Assembly (NCBI GenBank): GCA_016839815.1
Contig: JAEOTM010000170.1
Location: forward strand, 1-58,739
From: Candidatus Hodarchaeota archaeon
GTDB taxonomy: Archaea > Asgardarchaeota > Heimdallarchaeia > Hodarchaeales > Hodarchaeaceae
DNA length: 58,739 bases
Direction: 5' to 3'
Of the stretch, positions 25,919 to 34,527 are shown piece after piece (within the stretch, counting starts at the first letter, position 1; every line of letters begins with the position of its first letter). The position numbers were made by a program, and so were the translations under genes. The notes under the pieces were generated by a model, which was not told the DNA's origin, ran no database searches, and saw only the letters and a program-made list of their open reading frames with translations.

Positions 25919-27646
25919 TTATAAAATTGAATTTTCTGCTAGATAATCTCTTATCTCTTTTGCTGTTGCCAGTTTTAATATTTTTTGACACTCAGTCTTA
26001 CATTTATCAAACGAAAGTTTTGTTATTCTTTTCTTTATCAGAGGAATTGTCTTAGAATTCATACTTAGTTCATCTATTTCTAAACCAACCAGTACGGGAA
26101 GTGCTAATACCTCACTAGCTAATTCTCCACATATCCCAACCCATTTACCATGTTTATGTGCACCATGGATGACTTGTTTTATTAGATTGAAGACTGCTGG
26201 ATGGAAATGGTCATAAATATTTGCTACAGTTTCATTTGTTCTATCTGACGCTAAAACATACTGAGTCAAGTCATTTGTCCCTATACTAAAAAAATCCACA
26301 TAAGGAGCAAAATTTTCGACACAAATTGCGATTGAAGGTACTTCCACCATGACTCCTACTTCTACAGAATCTGAGACCTGAAAACCTTCTCTTTCGACCT
26401 GTAGCTTACATTCAGCAACCATTGAGGAAAGTTCAATGATTTCCTCTACGGTAGATACCATAGGGAACATAATTTTTACTTTTCCATATAATGAGGCCTT
26501 TAACGCTGCTCTAATTTGGACTAGTATAATATTCCTTAATTTTACATCAGAGATAAACCTACTTCCCCTTAAACCGAGAAAAGGATTTGTTTCCTTTTGC
26601 ATCTGTAGACTAGGAATCTCTTTATCCCCTCCCACATCTAAAGTTCGGAAAATAACTGGTTTTTCGTCCATTGCGACTAAAATTTTTTTAAATATTCGAA
26701 ATAAATCTTCTTCTTCAGGTAATATGCGTTTTTGGAGATAGAGAAACTCTGTTCGAAGAAGGCCAACCCCCTCTGCTCCATTCTGTAAAGCTGGTTCTAA
26801 TTCCTCCATAGCTCCAATATTTGCTAAAATACCAATTTTTTTCCCATCGATTGTTGACACATCAATTTTAGCATACTTTTGAACTTCTTGTTGTTCTAAA
26901 AGCATCCGTTTTCTCATTTCATCATAACTAACCAGAATATCTCGAGGTGGATTTATTATAATTTTCCCTTTAATACCATCTAATATTACCACGTCATCTT
27001 GAGATACTGTAGTACTAATTTTACTTGATCCTACAACAGCTGGAATATTAAGCGCTCTTGCAATAATAGCCACATGAGAAGCAGATCCACCTAGATCTGT
27101 AGCAAATCCAATCACCATGTTTTTTCTCATTTCAGCAGTTTCAGAAGGAGAAAGCTCTTTTGCTACAATGATGACTTTCTCAGTTAATTCAGCAAGGGCT
27201 GAGGTTTTTTTGCCAATCAACGCATTTATTAATTGATTTCCGACGTCTCTAATATCAGCAGCTCGTTCTTGGAAATAGCTGTTCTCCATAAGTTTAAATT
27301 TACCCACATAGTAATCAATAACTCCCCAAATTGCATCTAATAGTTTTACACCATTTGTGATTTCATTCACAACAGCTGTTTGAAAGTCATCATCCTCTAG
27401 AATCAACATTTGCGCATCGAATATCCCCGCTTCATCAAATCCTACTTCTTTCTCTGTTATCTCCCTGATTTGTTCTAAATGCTTAATCGCATCATTAATT
27501 CCACGATTGAATTTATTCTTTGCTTCTTCGACTGTTAAATGGTTTAATTTCTCCATTAAACCATTATATTCAGTATTTTTTTCATAGAGAAAAACTTTCC
27601 CTATGGCTATTCCAGTTGAAGCAGGGATACCCTCAATCGTTTGCAT
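25919..27646 (-). CDS. ptsI: PTS enzyme I (phosphoenolpyruvate-protein phosphotransferase)
   Basis: Transfers phosphate from phosphoenolpyruvate to HPr. It has the full EI architecture: the N-terminal HPr-binding helical domain, the phosphohistidine domain with GGSASHVAIIAR (H191) and the PEP-binding TIM barrel. The barrel shows FLYLQKRILPEEEDLF, FRTLDVGGDKE, SIGTNDLTQYVLASDR and GICGELAS with the conserved Cys. At 575 residues it equals the length of E. coli EI and lacks extra GAF or HPr domains, so it is not PtsP. It is the last gene of the EIIA-HPr-EI operon, 37 bases after ptsH. Confidence 0.95.
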   Translation of the reverse strand: MQTIEGIPASTGIAIGKVFLYEKNTEYNGLMEKLNHLTVEEAKNKFNRGINDAIKHLEQIREITEKEVGFDEAGIFDAQMLILEDDDFQTAVVNEITNGVKLLDAIWGVIDYYVGKFKLMENSYFQERAADIRDVGNQLINALIGKKTSALAELTEKVIIVAKELSPSETAEMRKNMVIGFATDLGGSASHVAIIARALNIPAVVGSSKISTTVSQDDVVILDGIKGKIIINPPRDILVSYDEMRKRMLLEQQEVQKYAKIDVSTIDGKKIGILANIGAMEELEPALQNGAEGVGLLRTEFLYLQKRILPEEEDLFRIFKKILVAMDEKPVIFRTLDVGGDKEIPSLQMQKETNPFLGLRGSRFISDVKLRNIILVQIRAALKASLYGKVKIMFPMVSTVEEIIELSSMVAECKLQVEREGFQVSDSVEVGVMVEVPSIAICVENFAPYVDFFSIGTNDLTQYVLASDRTNETVANIYDHFHPAVFNLIKQVIHGAHKHGKWVGICGELASEVLALPVLVGLEIDELSMNSKTIPLIKKRITKLSFDKCKTECQKILKLATAKEIRDYLAENSIL

Positions 27647-27683
27647 TGTACCCTCACCGATTATTTAATGGTTTAAACAAATT

Positions 27684-27956
27684 TTACTCTTCTCCAAATT
27701 TGTTTTCAATCATATTTTGTAAGACATTTTTTGCTTCTTGCGCGTCAGATCCTTCTAAATATACCGTGACAGAATCACCTTTCTCCGCTCCGAGTCCTAA
27801 AACTCCTAGTATCTTTTTTGCATCCGCTTTGTTACCTTCCTTCTCCACTAGTATTGTTGCTTCGTATTTTTTAGCTGTACGGACAAACAACGCAGCAGGT
27901 CTTGCATGTAATCCCACACGATTTTGAAGGATTGCAGTAAATTGTACTTTATCCAT
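27684..27956 (-). CDS. ptsH: PTS phosphocarrier protein HPr
   Basis: Small histidine phosphocarrier linking EI to EIIA. RVGLHARPAALFVRTA carries the phosphorylated H17. The position equal to the regulatory Ser46 of Bacillus HPr is K48 (ADAKKILGVLGLG), so HPr kinase regulation is not expected and no hprK gene is present. The ATG at 27956 has a perfectly spaced GGTGA and gives 90 residues; a GTG three codons upstream overlaps that ribosome binding site and is less likely. It is the middle gene of the EIIA-HPr-EI operon. Confidence 0.94.
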   Translation of the reverse strand: MDKVQFTAILQNRVGLHARPAALFVRTAKKYEATILVEKEGNKADAKKILGVLGLGAEKGDSVTVYLEGSDAQEAKNVLQNMIENKFGEE

Positions 27957-27977
27957 TTTTATCACCCATGACTTTAG

Positions 27978-28436
27978 CTACTGACCATTAACAGTTATTA
28001 AGGTCTTTAGTTGTTCTTTAATTTTTTCCTCATCATTTTCTGTCTTTAAAAATGAAACTATATCTGGTTTACTGAAAACGTTATCTGTTAATGCTTTTAA
28101 ATTAGGAACTACCAGTTCAGGTTTTTTAATACATAATAGAAAGACAAGATGAACTGGAATTACTTCATCTGGGTCTTCCATATTTTCCCATAAAATCTCT
28201 GAATTCAATATTGCAAGATGGATTGCTGGCTTTAATACATGCTCAGTTTCTGCATGAGGAATTGCTACATTAAATGCTCCATCCAGTATGAGTCCAGTAG
28301 GGAACTCTAATTCTCGTTTGTAGATTGCTTCTTCATATGATGATTTAACATACCCTTTTTGAGAGAGAGATGTTACCAATTCATGAATAAGCTCTTTTTT
28401 ACTTGTAAAGTTTGATCGTGAAACATGTATATCCAA
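27978..28436 (-). CDS. PTS EIIA, fructose/mannitol-galactitol (GatA) type
   Basis: Receives phosphate from HPr on a histidine and gives it to EIIB. The EIIA-2 domain has REYP-like ELEFPTGLIL followed by VAIPHAETEHV, with H61 as phosphorylation site, the same register as E. coli GatA His62. The LAILNSEILWEN strand and the LVFLLCIKKPE segment complete the fold. At 152 residues it is a single-domain protein. It is the first gene of the EIIA-HPr-EI operon, with 180 bases of upstream AT-rich sequence that must hold the operon promoter. Confidence 0.92.
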   Translation of the reverse strand: MDIHVSRSNFTSKKELIHELVTSLSQKGYVKSSYEEAIYKRELEFPTGLILDGAFNVAIPHAETEHVLKPAIHLAILNSEILWENMEDPDEVIPVHLVFLLCIKKPELVVPNLKALTDNVFSKPDIVSFLKTENDEEKIKEQLKTLITVNGQ

Positions 28437-28616
28437 ATTTTATCCCCAACAAAAGATAGAATTTCATATTTTCTCCAAGAGTATATGAGTGGTTAAATAC
28501 TTGTAGTATAATTCACTCTGTCCAGCTTTGTCTTAATCCTACCAAAACTTAGGCATTCTTATTAAAATTCAGTAATTAAAAATTAGAATAATATGTTGGT
28601 GAATTCTTGTACCCAA

Positions 28617-29039
28617 TCATCCGAGTAAAACCAAAAATACTTGTCTTTCTCGCGCTTCGATATATTCAATGAAGTAAACTCTTTGCCAGGTTCCTAGCAC
28701 CGGCATCCATTCATCCACTCCTAAAAATATTGAGTTTCCAATAATTTGTGATTTCACATGTGCAGCAGAGTCTAAAGGAGATTCTTCGGTATGATTCCAT
28801 TTTCTTGATTCAGGGATTAACTCCCATAGTACCTCAGAAACATCTTTACCTACACCAGGATCAGATCCCTCATTGACTGTTAGTCCAGTCGTTGTATGTA
28901 AACTATAGGCCATTAACAATCCTTTCTTAACTTTACAGGATTTTACAAACTTGATTATATCATCCGTGATATCATAATATTCCCCTGCTTGATTTGTCCT
29001 CACTTTGATATACTCTGTATGAAATTTTATACCTGTCAT
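28617..29039 (-). CDS. yjbQ: YjbQ family protein (UPF0047)
   Basis: Conserved UPF0047/YjbQ protein of 140 residues. Characterised members show weak thiamine-phosphate synthase activity, but the physiological role is unsettled. Conserved parts are YSLHTTTGLTVNEG, the WNHTEESPLDSAAHVKS stretch with metal-binding histidines, and a QRVYFIEYIEAR strand near the end. It lies 180 bases upstream of the EIIA start on the same strand and probably has its own promoter. Its link to the PTS genes is doubtful. Confidence 0.9.
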   Translation of the reverse strand: MTGIKFHTEYIKVRTNQAGEYYDITDDIIKFVKSCKVKKGLLMAYSLHTTTGLTVNEGSDPGVGKDVSEVLWELIPESRKWNHTEESPLDSAAHVKSQIIGNSIFLGVDEWMPVLGTWQRVYFIEYIEARERQVFLVLLG

Positions 29040-29250
29040 TATAATTCATCTCTTGATTGTTTTAGCTCCTAAACGAAGATATGTAATTTTCTCCCTAAAA
29101 GATATTATTCTCACTAACTATGTTAGTCAAAATTTATAAGAAAAACTCTTTAGTAGAAAAACAATTACCAGATACGAATTTAATGTAGAATTCAAATTAA
29201 TTTTCCTTCATAATTTATAAAATAACTGTTTAGACAGGTTGGGTTTTACT

Positions 29251-30054
29251 ATGACATGCTTAGATGAGATATTCAATGTTACAAAACCGATAATTGGAAT
29301 GGTTCATTTTCCCCCACTTCCTCACACCCCTGAATACGATGATGAAGGTGGAATGGAACATATTACATCAAGTGCAAGACAAGATATTTATGCACTTCAA
29401 GAGGGAGGGATAGATGGGCTTTTGTTCTGTAATGAAGGGGATAGACCTTATGCAAATGGTGTGGACCCTGTTATAGTTGCAGCTATGTCAGCGGCCATTG
29501 GAGAATTAAAACCAGATATTGACATTCCCTTTGGAGTTGACATCATGTGGGATCCTATTTCCGCTATGTCAGTTGCTAAAGCTACTCAGGCGAAGTTTGT
29601 CAGAGGAGTGTTTACTGGTGCATTCGCAGGAGACATGGGTTTTTTCAGTGCACCAGGAGCGGAGGCGCTCAGATATAAGAAAGCAATTGAAGCCTGTGAT
29701 GTGAAAATCTTTAGTATAGTAAACGCTGAATTTGCTCACCCTCTGGATAGACGATCCTTAAATCTCATTGCAAAAGGTGCCGTTTTTGTGGGTATTGCTG
29801 ATGCTTTGTGTGTTTCTGGACCAATGACCGGTATGGAAGCAAAGCTAGAAGAACTAAAAATAGTTCAGGAAAATTCACTCGGGGCAGCTGTGATAGTAAA
29901 TACAGGTGCAAAAAAGGAAAACATTCTAAAACAATTAGAAATAGCTGATGGAGTTATTGTTGGAACTAGCTTAAAATTCGATGGAGACACATGGAAAAAC
30001 GTCGATAGAGAACGCGTTCATGAATTTATGCATGTTGTTAAAACCCTACGTTAA
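29251..30054 (+). CDS. BtpA/SgcQ family protein
   Basis: TIM-barrel protein of the BtpA family. BtpA itself affects photosystem I assembly in cyanobacteria, while SgcQ is encoded within the E. coli sgc PTS operon. Family parts are KPIIGMVHFPPLPHTPEYD, GLLFCNEGDRPY, FGVDIMWDP, ARGVFTG-like RGVFTGAFAGDMG, and GVIVGTSLKFDG near the C-terminus, a phosphate-binding loop of such barrels. ATG 29251 is chosen over TTG 29239 because GGTTGGG precedes it by 7 bases. Its place beside a galactitol-type PTS parallels sgc and suggests a sugar-phosphate enzyme. Confidence 0.87.
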   Translation: MTCLDEIFNVTKPIIGMVHFPPLPHTPEYDDEGGMEHITSSARQDIYALQEGGIDGLLFCNEGDRPYANGVDPVIVAAMSAAIGELKPDIDIPFGVDIMWDPISAMSVAKATQAKFVRGVFTGAFAGDMGFFSAPGAEALRYKKAIEACDVKIFSIVNAEFAHPLDRRSLNLIAKGAVFVGIADALCVSGPMTGMEAKLEELKIVQENSLGAAVIVNTGAKKENILKQLEIADGVIVGTSLKFDGDTWKNVDRERVHEFMHVVKTLR

Positions 30055-30146
30055 TCTCTGATCCATCGAATAACTTAGAGAATATTAAAATTTCTTGGGT
30101 AATTTGAGCTTTATCAGTCAGTTCATTTCAGAAGTTGATTTTCAGT

Positions 30147-33100
30147 ATGAGATTATCTCTAAAAGCGCACAACAAGTATAATTTGTCAAAGGAATTTTTT
30201 AACACTCAGGAAGGTTATATCACATTTCCAGAAGTCTATCTAGTTCGTTTATTCGTGGAGTCCATAAATGGAAAAAGAGATTTACTAAATTTTCCAGAAC
30301 TTGCTGTCCGTGCCTCAGAGATTAACGGTATTGGATTAATAAATGAGATTTCTCATAAAATTTTCAATCAATTTGAGGAAGAGATTGGATCTGAACTTTA
30401 TGGAAACCTCTTAACAGAACTATCCACTGAATTAGGTGAATCTGAACTTAGAGAGGTTATGAAATCATTCTTAGATGAATTTCCTCATCCAAATGTTTTT
30501 TCAGGAAATGTAGATGTTGATACCTATCTTGAGGGAACAACAAACGGTAAGGCTAATCAAGAAATCGTTCTAGAAGAGATAGTACATGTTTGGTTAAGCA
30601 ATCATAATCCATCATTTTCAAAACACCTTGAATTCTTTGATGACACGTATCTTGAGAAAACTCCCAGTTATAGTATGACGATCGAGAAAATCAACGAATA
30701 TTTTGGCCAACAAATTTCATTTGGCCCAGAGAATCTACCTCTTATTCAACTCTTACAAAAACCAGTTTCAGAAAATCCATATTCAATTAAAGACCAACTA
30801 GAGTATATGACGAAAGAATGGGGATCCTTTCTAGATCCTACAACCTACTACCGACTTTTATATGCCTTAGACTTATTTGCTGAAGAAGAAAAGATGCGAG
30901 GTTTTGGACCTGGTGAAGCTCAAGTACTAGATTATGGAGAGGGACTTGAGGAAAGGTATACTCCTGATAAAGATTGGATGCCAAATGTAGTTATGATGGC
31001 AAAAACCACATATGTTTGGTTAGACCAACTATCAAAGAAATACGATAGAGAAATCCGTCATCTTGACCAAATCCCTGAGGAAGAACTCGATCAACTAGTA
31101 AATTGGGGGTTCAACTCTCTTTGGCTAATTGGACTTTGGGAAAGAAGTCCAGCATCTAAAACAGTCAAGCATTGGTGTGGAAATCCTGAAGCAGAAGCTT
31201 CAGCCTATAGTTTATTCGATTACGTTATTGCTAGTGATTTAGGAGGGGAAAAAGCTTATTATATCTTGGAAGAACGAGCAAAAAGCAAAAGTATTCGCTT
31301 AGCGTCCGATATGGTACCTAATCATACGGGTATTGATTCAAAATGGGTACGAGAACATCCTAATTGGTATGTATCCTTAGATTTTCCCCCTTTTCCTAGT
31401 TATTCATATTCTGGAGAAAGTTTATCTGGAGACCCGAATATTGGAATTTATCTCGAAGATCACTATTTTTCACAAACTGATGCAGCAGTAACCTTCAAGC
31501 GGGTTGATTTTCGGACTAATGAAACAAAGTATATTTATCATGGGAATGATGGTACAAGTATGCCATGGAATGATACTGCTCAATTAAATTACCTTTTACC
31601 TGAAGTTCGCGAGGTTGTTATCCAAACCATCCTACATGTAGCCCGTAAATTCCCAATTATTCGCTTTGATGCAGCAATGACGCTCACAAAGAAACATTTT
31701 CAACGCTTATGGTTTCCCCCTCCTGGAAGCGGAGGGGACATACCCAGTCGAGCAGGAATGGGATTAACACCGCAAGAATTTCAGGCAGCAATACCTCAGG
31801 AATTCTGGAGAGAGGTAGTAGATCGAATTAATCAAGAAATGCCTGATACATTGTTGTTAGCAGAGGCCTTCTGGTTATTAGAAGGATTTTTTGTTAGAAC
31901 CTTGGGTATGCACAGGGTTTATAATTCTGCGTTCATGAATATGATTAGAGACGAAGACAACGCAAAATACCGGTCTGTTATTAAAAATACCTTAGAATAT
32001 GACCCTCAAATCTTGAAACGATTTGTAAATTTCATGAATAATCCTGATGAAGAAACTGCAGCCAAGCAATTTGGAAAAGGGGAAAAATACTTTGGGATCT
32101 GTCTTTTATTAGTTACTCTACCTGGATTACCAATGTTTGGGCATGGACAGGTTGAAGGATTCGCAGAAAAATATGGGATGGAATATCGTAGGGCATATTG
32201 GGAGGAAGAAGTTGATTGGGGCTTACTCCAACAGCATGAAAGAGTTATCTTCCCATTAGTTAAGAATCGCTATTTATTCTCGGATGTAGAGAATTTTTAT
32301 CTTTACGATTTGTATACTACAAAGGGATACGTTGATGAAGACGTTTTTTGCTATTCTAACGGGTCAGGAAGTGAAAGAGCTCTCATAATTTATAACAATA
32401 ATATGAATGGAACAGCAGGTTGGATTAAAACTTCTTCAGCAAAATTAGATAAAAGTACAGAACTTTTAAACCAGAATTTACTTGGGGAAGGATTACTGCT
32501 CTCTAATGATTCTAATAAATATTGGATTTTTCGAGATCAATTTTCTAGCCTTGAATATATCAGACGTTCATCGGAAATTTATGAACACGGTTTTCATGTA
32601 ATTCTTGATGGATACCAGTCCATGGCACTAACGAACATTCGAGAAGTTACTGACAATGAATGGAAACACTATAGTCATCTAAATGACTTTCTTTTTGGTC
32701 ATGGTGTCCCAGATATAGAGGAAGCAAAATTAGAGCTTATTTATGAGCCTTTATTAACAGCATTCAGATCAATATTTAATTATGAGATTATTGATGAGTT
32801 ATCACATGCAATAAAACAATTAAATCCAGTAGAACTTGTAAATATACTTCAAGATGCTCATGAAAATATCGAATCGTTTTATAACCAAGTTATAATCTAT
32901 ACAGATGAACACATAAGTGAATTAGAAAGAAAACAACAGTCTAGCTCATCATTTCAAGATACCTTGGAGTACTGTAAGAGTTTAAATAAAATCTATACAG
33001 GAGAAACAGGTTTTTCATCTGAAACGAAAAGGATTTTATCTCAATCACTCAAAGAATTTATTTTAATCTATTCTTGGATATTGTTGAAGGATCTAGGGGG

Positions 33101-33566
33101 CACGCATAAAGATGACGATTCGGCTATTAAGAGTAGAGCCCGTATTGATCAGTGGCATCTTGCTCATGTTCTAAGAGATCAACTAACCGCCTTTCACCAA
33201 CTATCTCCTGAAGACATTGACTCACTTGTCAATTTAGGGAAGATTTTAATTCGATACCAAGACTGGTATAATACATATAAGGAATTGAATACTCGTATGA
33301 TTCTTCAAACGTTCCTCACTAATCCAGAAATTCATGACTTTTTAAATATAAATAGATTTCAAGATGTTCTGTGGTTTAATTCTGAAAAATTTGAAAAATT
33401 GACCAATTTCCTTGGTTTAATTGCATTTCTACAGATTGGGGGTGAGGATTATGGTGTCGAGAGAGCATCTCGTGAGGGAAAAAGGATTCACGAAATCGTT
33501 ACTAAATGGAAACATGCCTCAAAAGAATCCGAGTATAAATTAGAAAAACTGCTTAATTCCCTTTAA
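30147..33566 (+). CDS. Very large GH13-type alpha-glycosidase/transglycosylase
   Basis: A 1139-residue protein with a central alpha-amylase-family barrel (about 290-720) between a 250-residue N-terminal domain and a 400-residue helical C-terminal domain of unknown fold. Region I is DMVPNHTG (D388), region II is IRFDAA with nucleophile D508, and region III is LLAEAFW with acid/base E573. The third Asp (D634) lies in FMNNPDEET, where amylases have NHD, so the usual histidine is Pro. LPMFGHGQVEGFAEKYGMEY is typical of this long subgroup. ATG 30147 is preferred over TTG 30135. No signal peptide is seen, so it probably acts on intracellular glucans or oligosaccharides. Confidence 0.85.
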   Translation: MRLSLKAHNKYNLSKEFFNTQEGYITFPEVYLVRLFVESINGKRDLLNFPELAVRASEINGIGLINEISHKIFNQFEEEIGSELYGNLLTELSTELGESELREVMKSFLDEFPHPNVFSGNVDVDTYLEGTTNGKANQEIVLEEIVHVWLSNHNPSFSKHLEFFDDTYLEKTPSYSMTIEKINEYFGQQISFGPENLPLIQLLQKPVSENPYSIKDQLEYMTKEWGSFLDPTTYYRLLYALDLFAEEEKMRGFGPGEAQVLDYGEGLEERYTPDKDWMPNVVMMAKTTYVWLDQLSKKYDREIRHLDQIPEEELDQLVNWGFNSLWLIGLWERSPASKTVKHWCGNPEAEASAYSLFDYVIASDLGGEKAYYILEERAKSKSIRLASDMVPNHTGIDSKWVREHPNWYVSLDFPPFPSYSYSGESLSGDPNIGIYLEDHYFSQTDAAVTFKRVDFRTNETKYIYHGNDGTSMPWNDTAQLNYLLPEVREVVIQTILHVARKFPIIRFDAAMTLTKKHFQRLWFPPPGSGGDIPSRAGMGLTPQEFQAAIPQEFWREVVDRINQEMPDTLLLAEAFWLLEGFFVRTLGMHRVYNSAFMNMIRDEDNAKYRSVIKNTLEYDPQILKRFVNFMNNPDEETAAKQFGKGEKYFGICLLLVTLPGLPMFGHGQVEGFAEKYGMEYRRAYWEEEVDWGLLQQHERVIFPLVKNRYLFSDVENFYLYDLYTTKGYVDEDVFCYSNGSGSERALIIYNNNMNGTAGWIKTSSAKLDKSTELLNQNLLGEGLLLSNDSNKYWIFRDQFSSLEYIRRSSEIYEHGFHVILDGYQSMALTNIREVTDNEWKHYSHLNDFLFGHGVPDIEEAKLELIYEPLLTAFRSIFNYEIIDELSHAIKQLNPVELVNILQDAHENIESFYNQVIIYTDEHISELERKQQSSSSFQDTLEYCKSLNKIYTGETGFSSETKRILSQSLKEFILIYSWILLKDLGGTHKDDDSAIKSRARIDQWHLAHVLRDQLTAFHQLSPEDIDSLVNLGKILIRYQDWYNTYKELNTRMILQTFLTNPEIHDFLNINRFQDVLWFNSEKFEKLTNFLGLIAFLQIGGEDYGVERASREGKRIHEIVTKWKHASKESEYKLEKLLNSL

Positions 33567-33783
33567 GATCATTTATCTGATTCAAAAAAGATAGGATTTA
33601 ATCATTTAATAATATAACTAACCCTTTTCTCCGTAATTTTGGTACTCATCCTCAACCCAGACTTATATGATAGATTAGGTCAAAGTTAAGAAGCATTTCA
33701 AGGATAATTTCCTAATTAACTTGATTTGCTGAAGATTGTTTCAGACCATTTCATATAGGACAATAGTTTATATTAACTTGATC

Positions 33784-33936
33784 ATGTCAATTGATGAAGG
33801 AATGATAGAGAGCGATTCTTTGTTTAAATACATCTTTAACTTTGGAATCTCTCATATGAAGAAAACTGTAAGGTCATCATTTAGAGTATTAGGGGTGGAA
33901 GAATTAGCGGATGAGTTCTTCAAGAGCGAACCTTAG
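33784..33936 (+). CDS. Small hypothetical protein (50 aa)
   Basis: A short ORF whose ATG at 33784 begins MSIDEGMIESD and which ends in a charged helix-like stretch. An in-frame upstream start at 33736 would add 16 hydrophobic residues but is less convincing. No clear ribosome binding site is seen. It lies 50 bases before another unknown gene and may be co-transcribed with it. No family recognised; the coding call is tentative. Confidence 0.35.
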   Translation: MSIDEGMIESDSLFKYIFNFGISHMKKTVRSSFRVLGVEELADEFFKSEP

Positions 33937-33986
33937 AGAGCAAGTATTCGAAAAATCATATAAACTACCATCTTTTTTTGAAACGT

Positions 33987-34505
33987 ATGGTTAAATTCTC
34001 AAAGAAGACCAGTGCTCACTTAATTCTTTTTCTTTTTGCACAAAACACATGGACCAAGTATGAGAAAGATGCTATAAAAACGATAATACATAAAATGCTA
34101 CATTCCCAGCAAGCTAGTTTTTTAATTGGAACTACCGATCGTAAAAATGAGAATTGTGTTATCTGTTCTCAGATATTCGTTTTATTTACCAAAATACAAG
34201 GAAAAAATGATGGTCGACTGTTTATTTCCCATAACATCTTAGATACGTTTTATATCTGGGACCCAGACCATAGAGACGAAGTACTCGAATTCACAAATCA
34301 AATATTACAAAGCAATTTCATTAAAAAGTTCTACATACTGCAGGTTGATTCATTTAAAGCATCTTTAACGCAAACAACAGATTTTAAATTGAGCAGTTAT
34401 TTGAAGAGGAAAAAACATCCACAAAGGGAGTTCGTGAAAATCCTTCAAGAGAATTCCTTTGAATCAAATGTAATCTACGAGATTGTAAAAGATAGTTACT
34501 CCTAA
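33987..34505 (+). CDS. Hypothetical protein (172 aa)
   Basis: I do not recognise this protein. It is soluble, lysine-rich and without membrane segments or a signal peptide. Alternating hydrophobic strands (SAHLILFLFAQ, SQIFVLFTKIQ, KFYILQVDSF) and two helices suggest an alpha/beta domain. ATG 33987 is taken as the start; TTG 33978 would add three residues. It lies after the unknown small ORF and is convergent with the HGSNAT-like gene. A lineage-specific protein is the simplest reading. Confidence 0.55.
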   Translation: MVKFSKKTSAHLILFLFAQNTWTKYEKDAIKTIIHKMLHSQQASFLIGTTDRKNENCVICSQIFVLFTKIQGKNDGRLFISHNILDTFYIWDPDHRDEVLEFTNQILQSNFIKKFYILQVDSFKASLTQTTDFKLSSYLKRKKHPQREFVKILQENSFESNVIYEIVKDSYS

Positions 34506-34527
34506 TTGTAAGGAAATTATCAATGAA

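Noticed and set aside
29251..30054. Photosystem assembly role from the BtpA name
   Set aside because: No photosynthesis genes are present; the SgcQ branch in PTS operons is a better guide.
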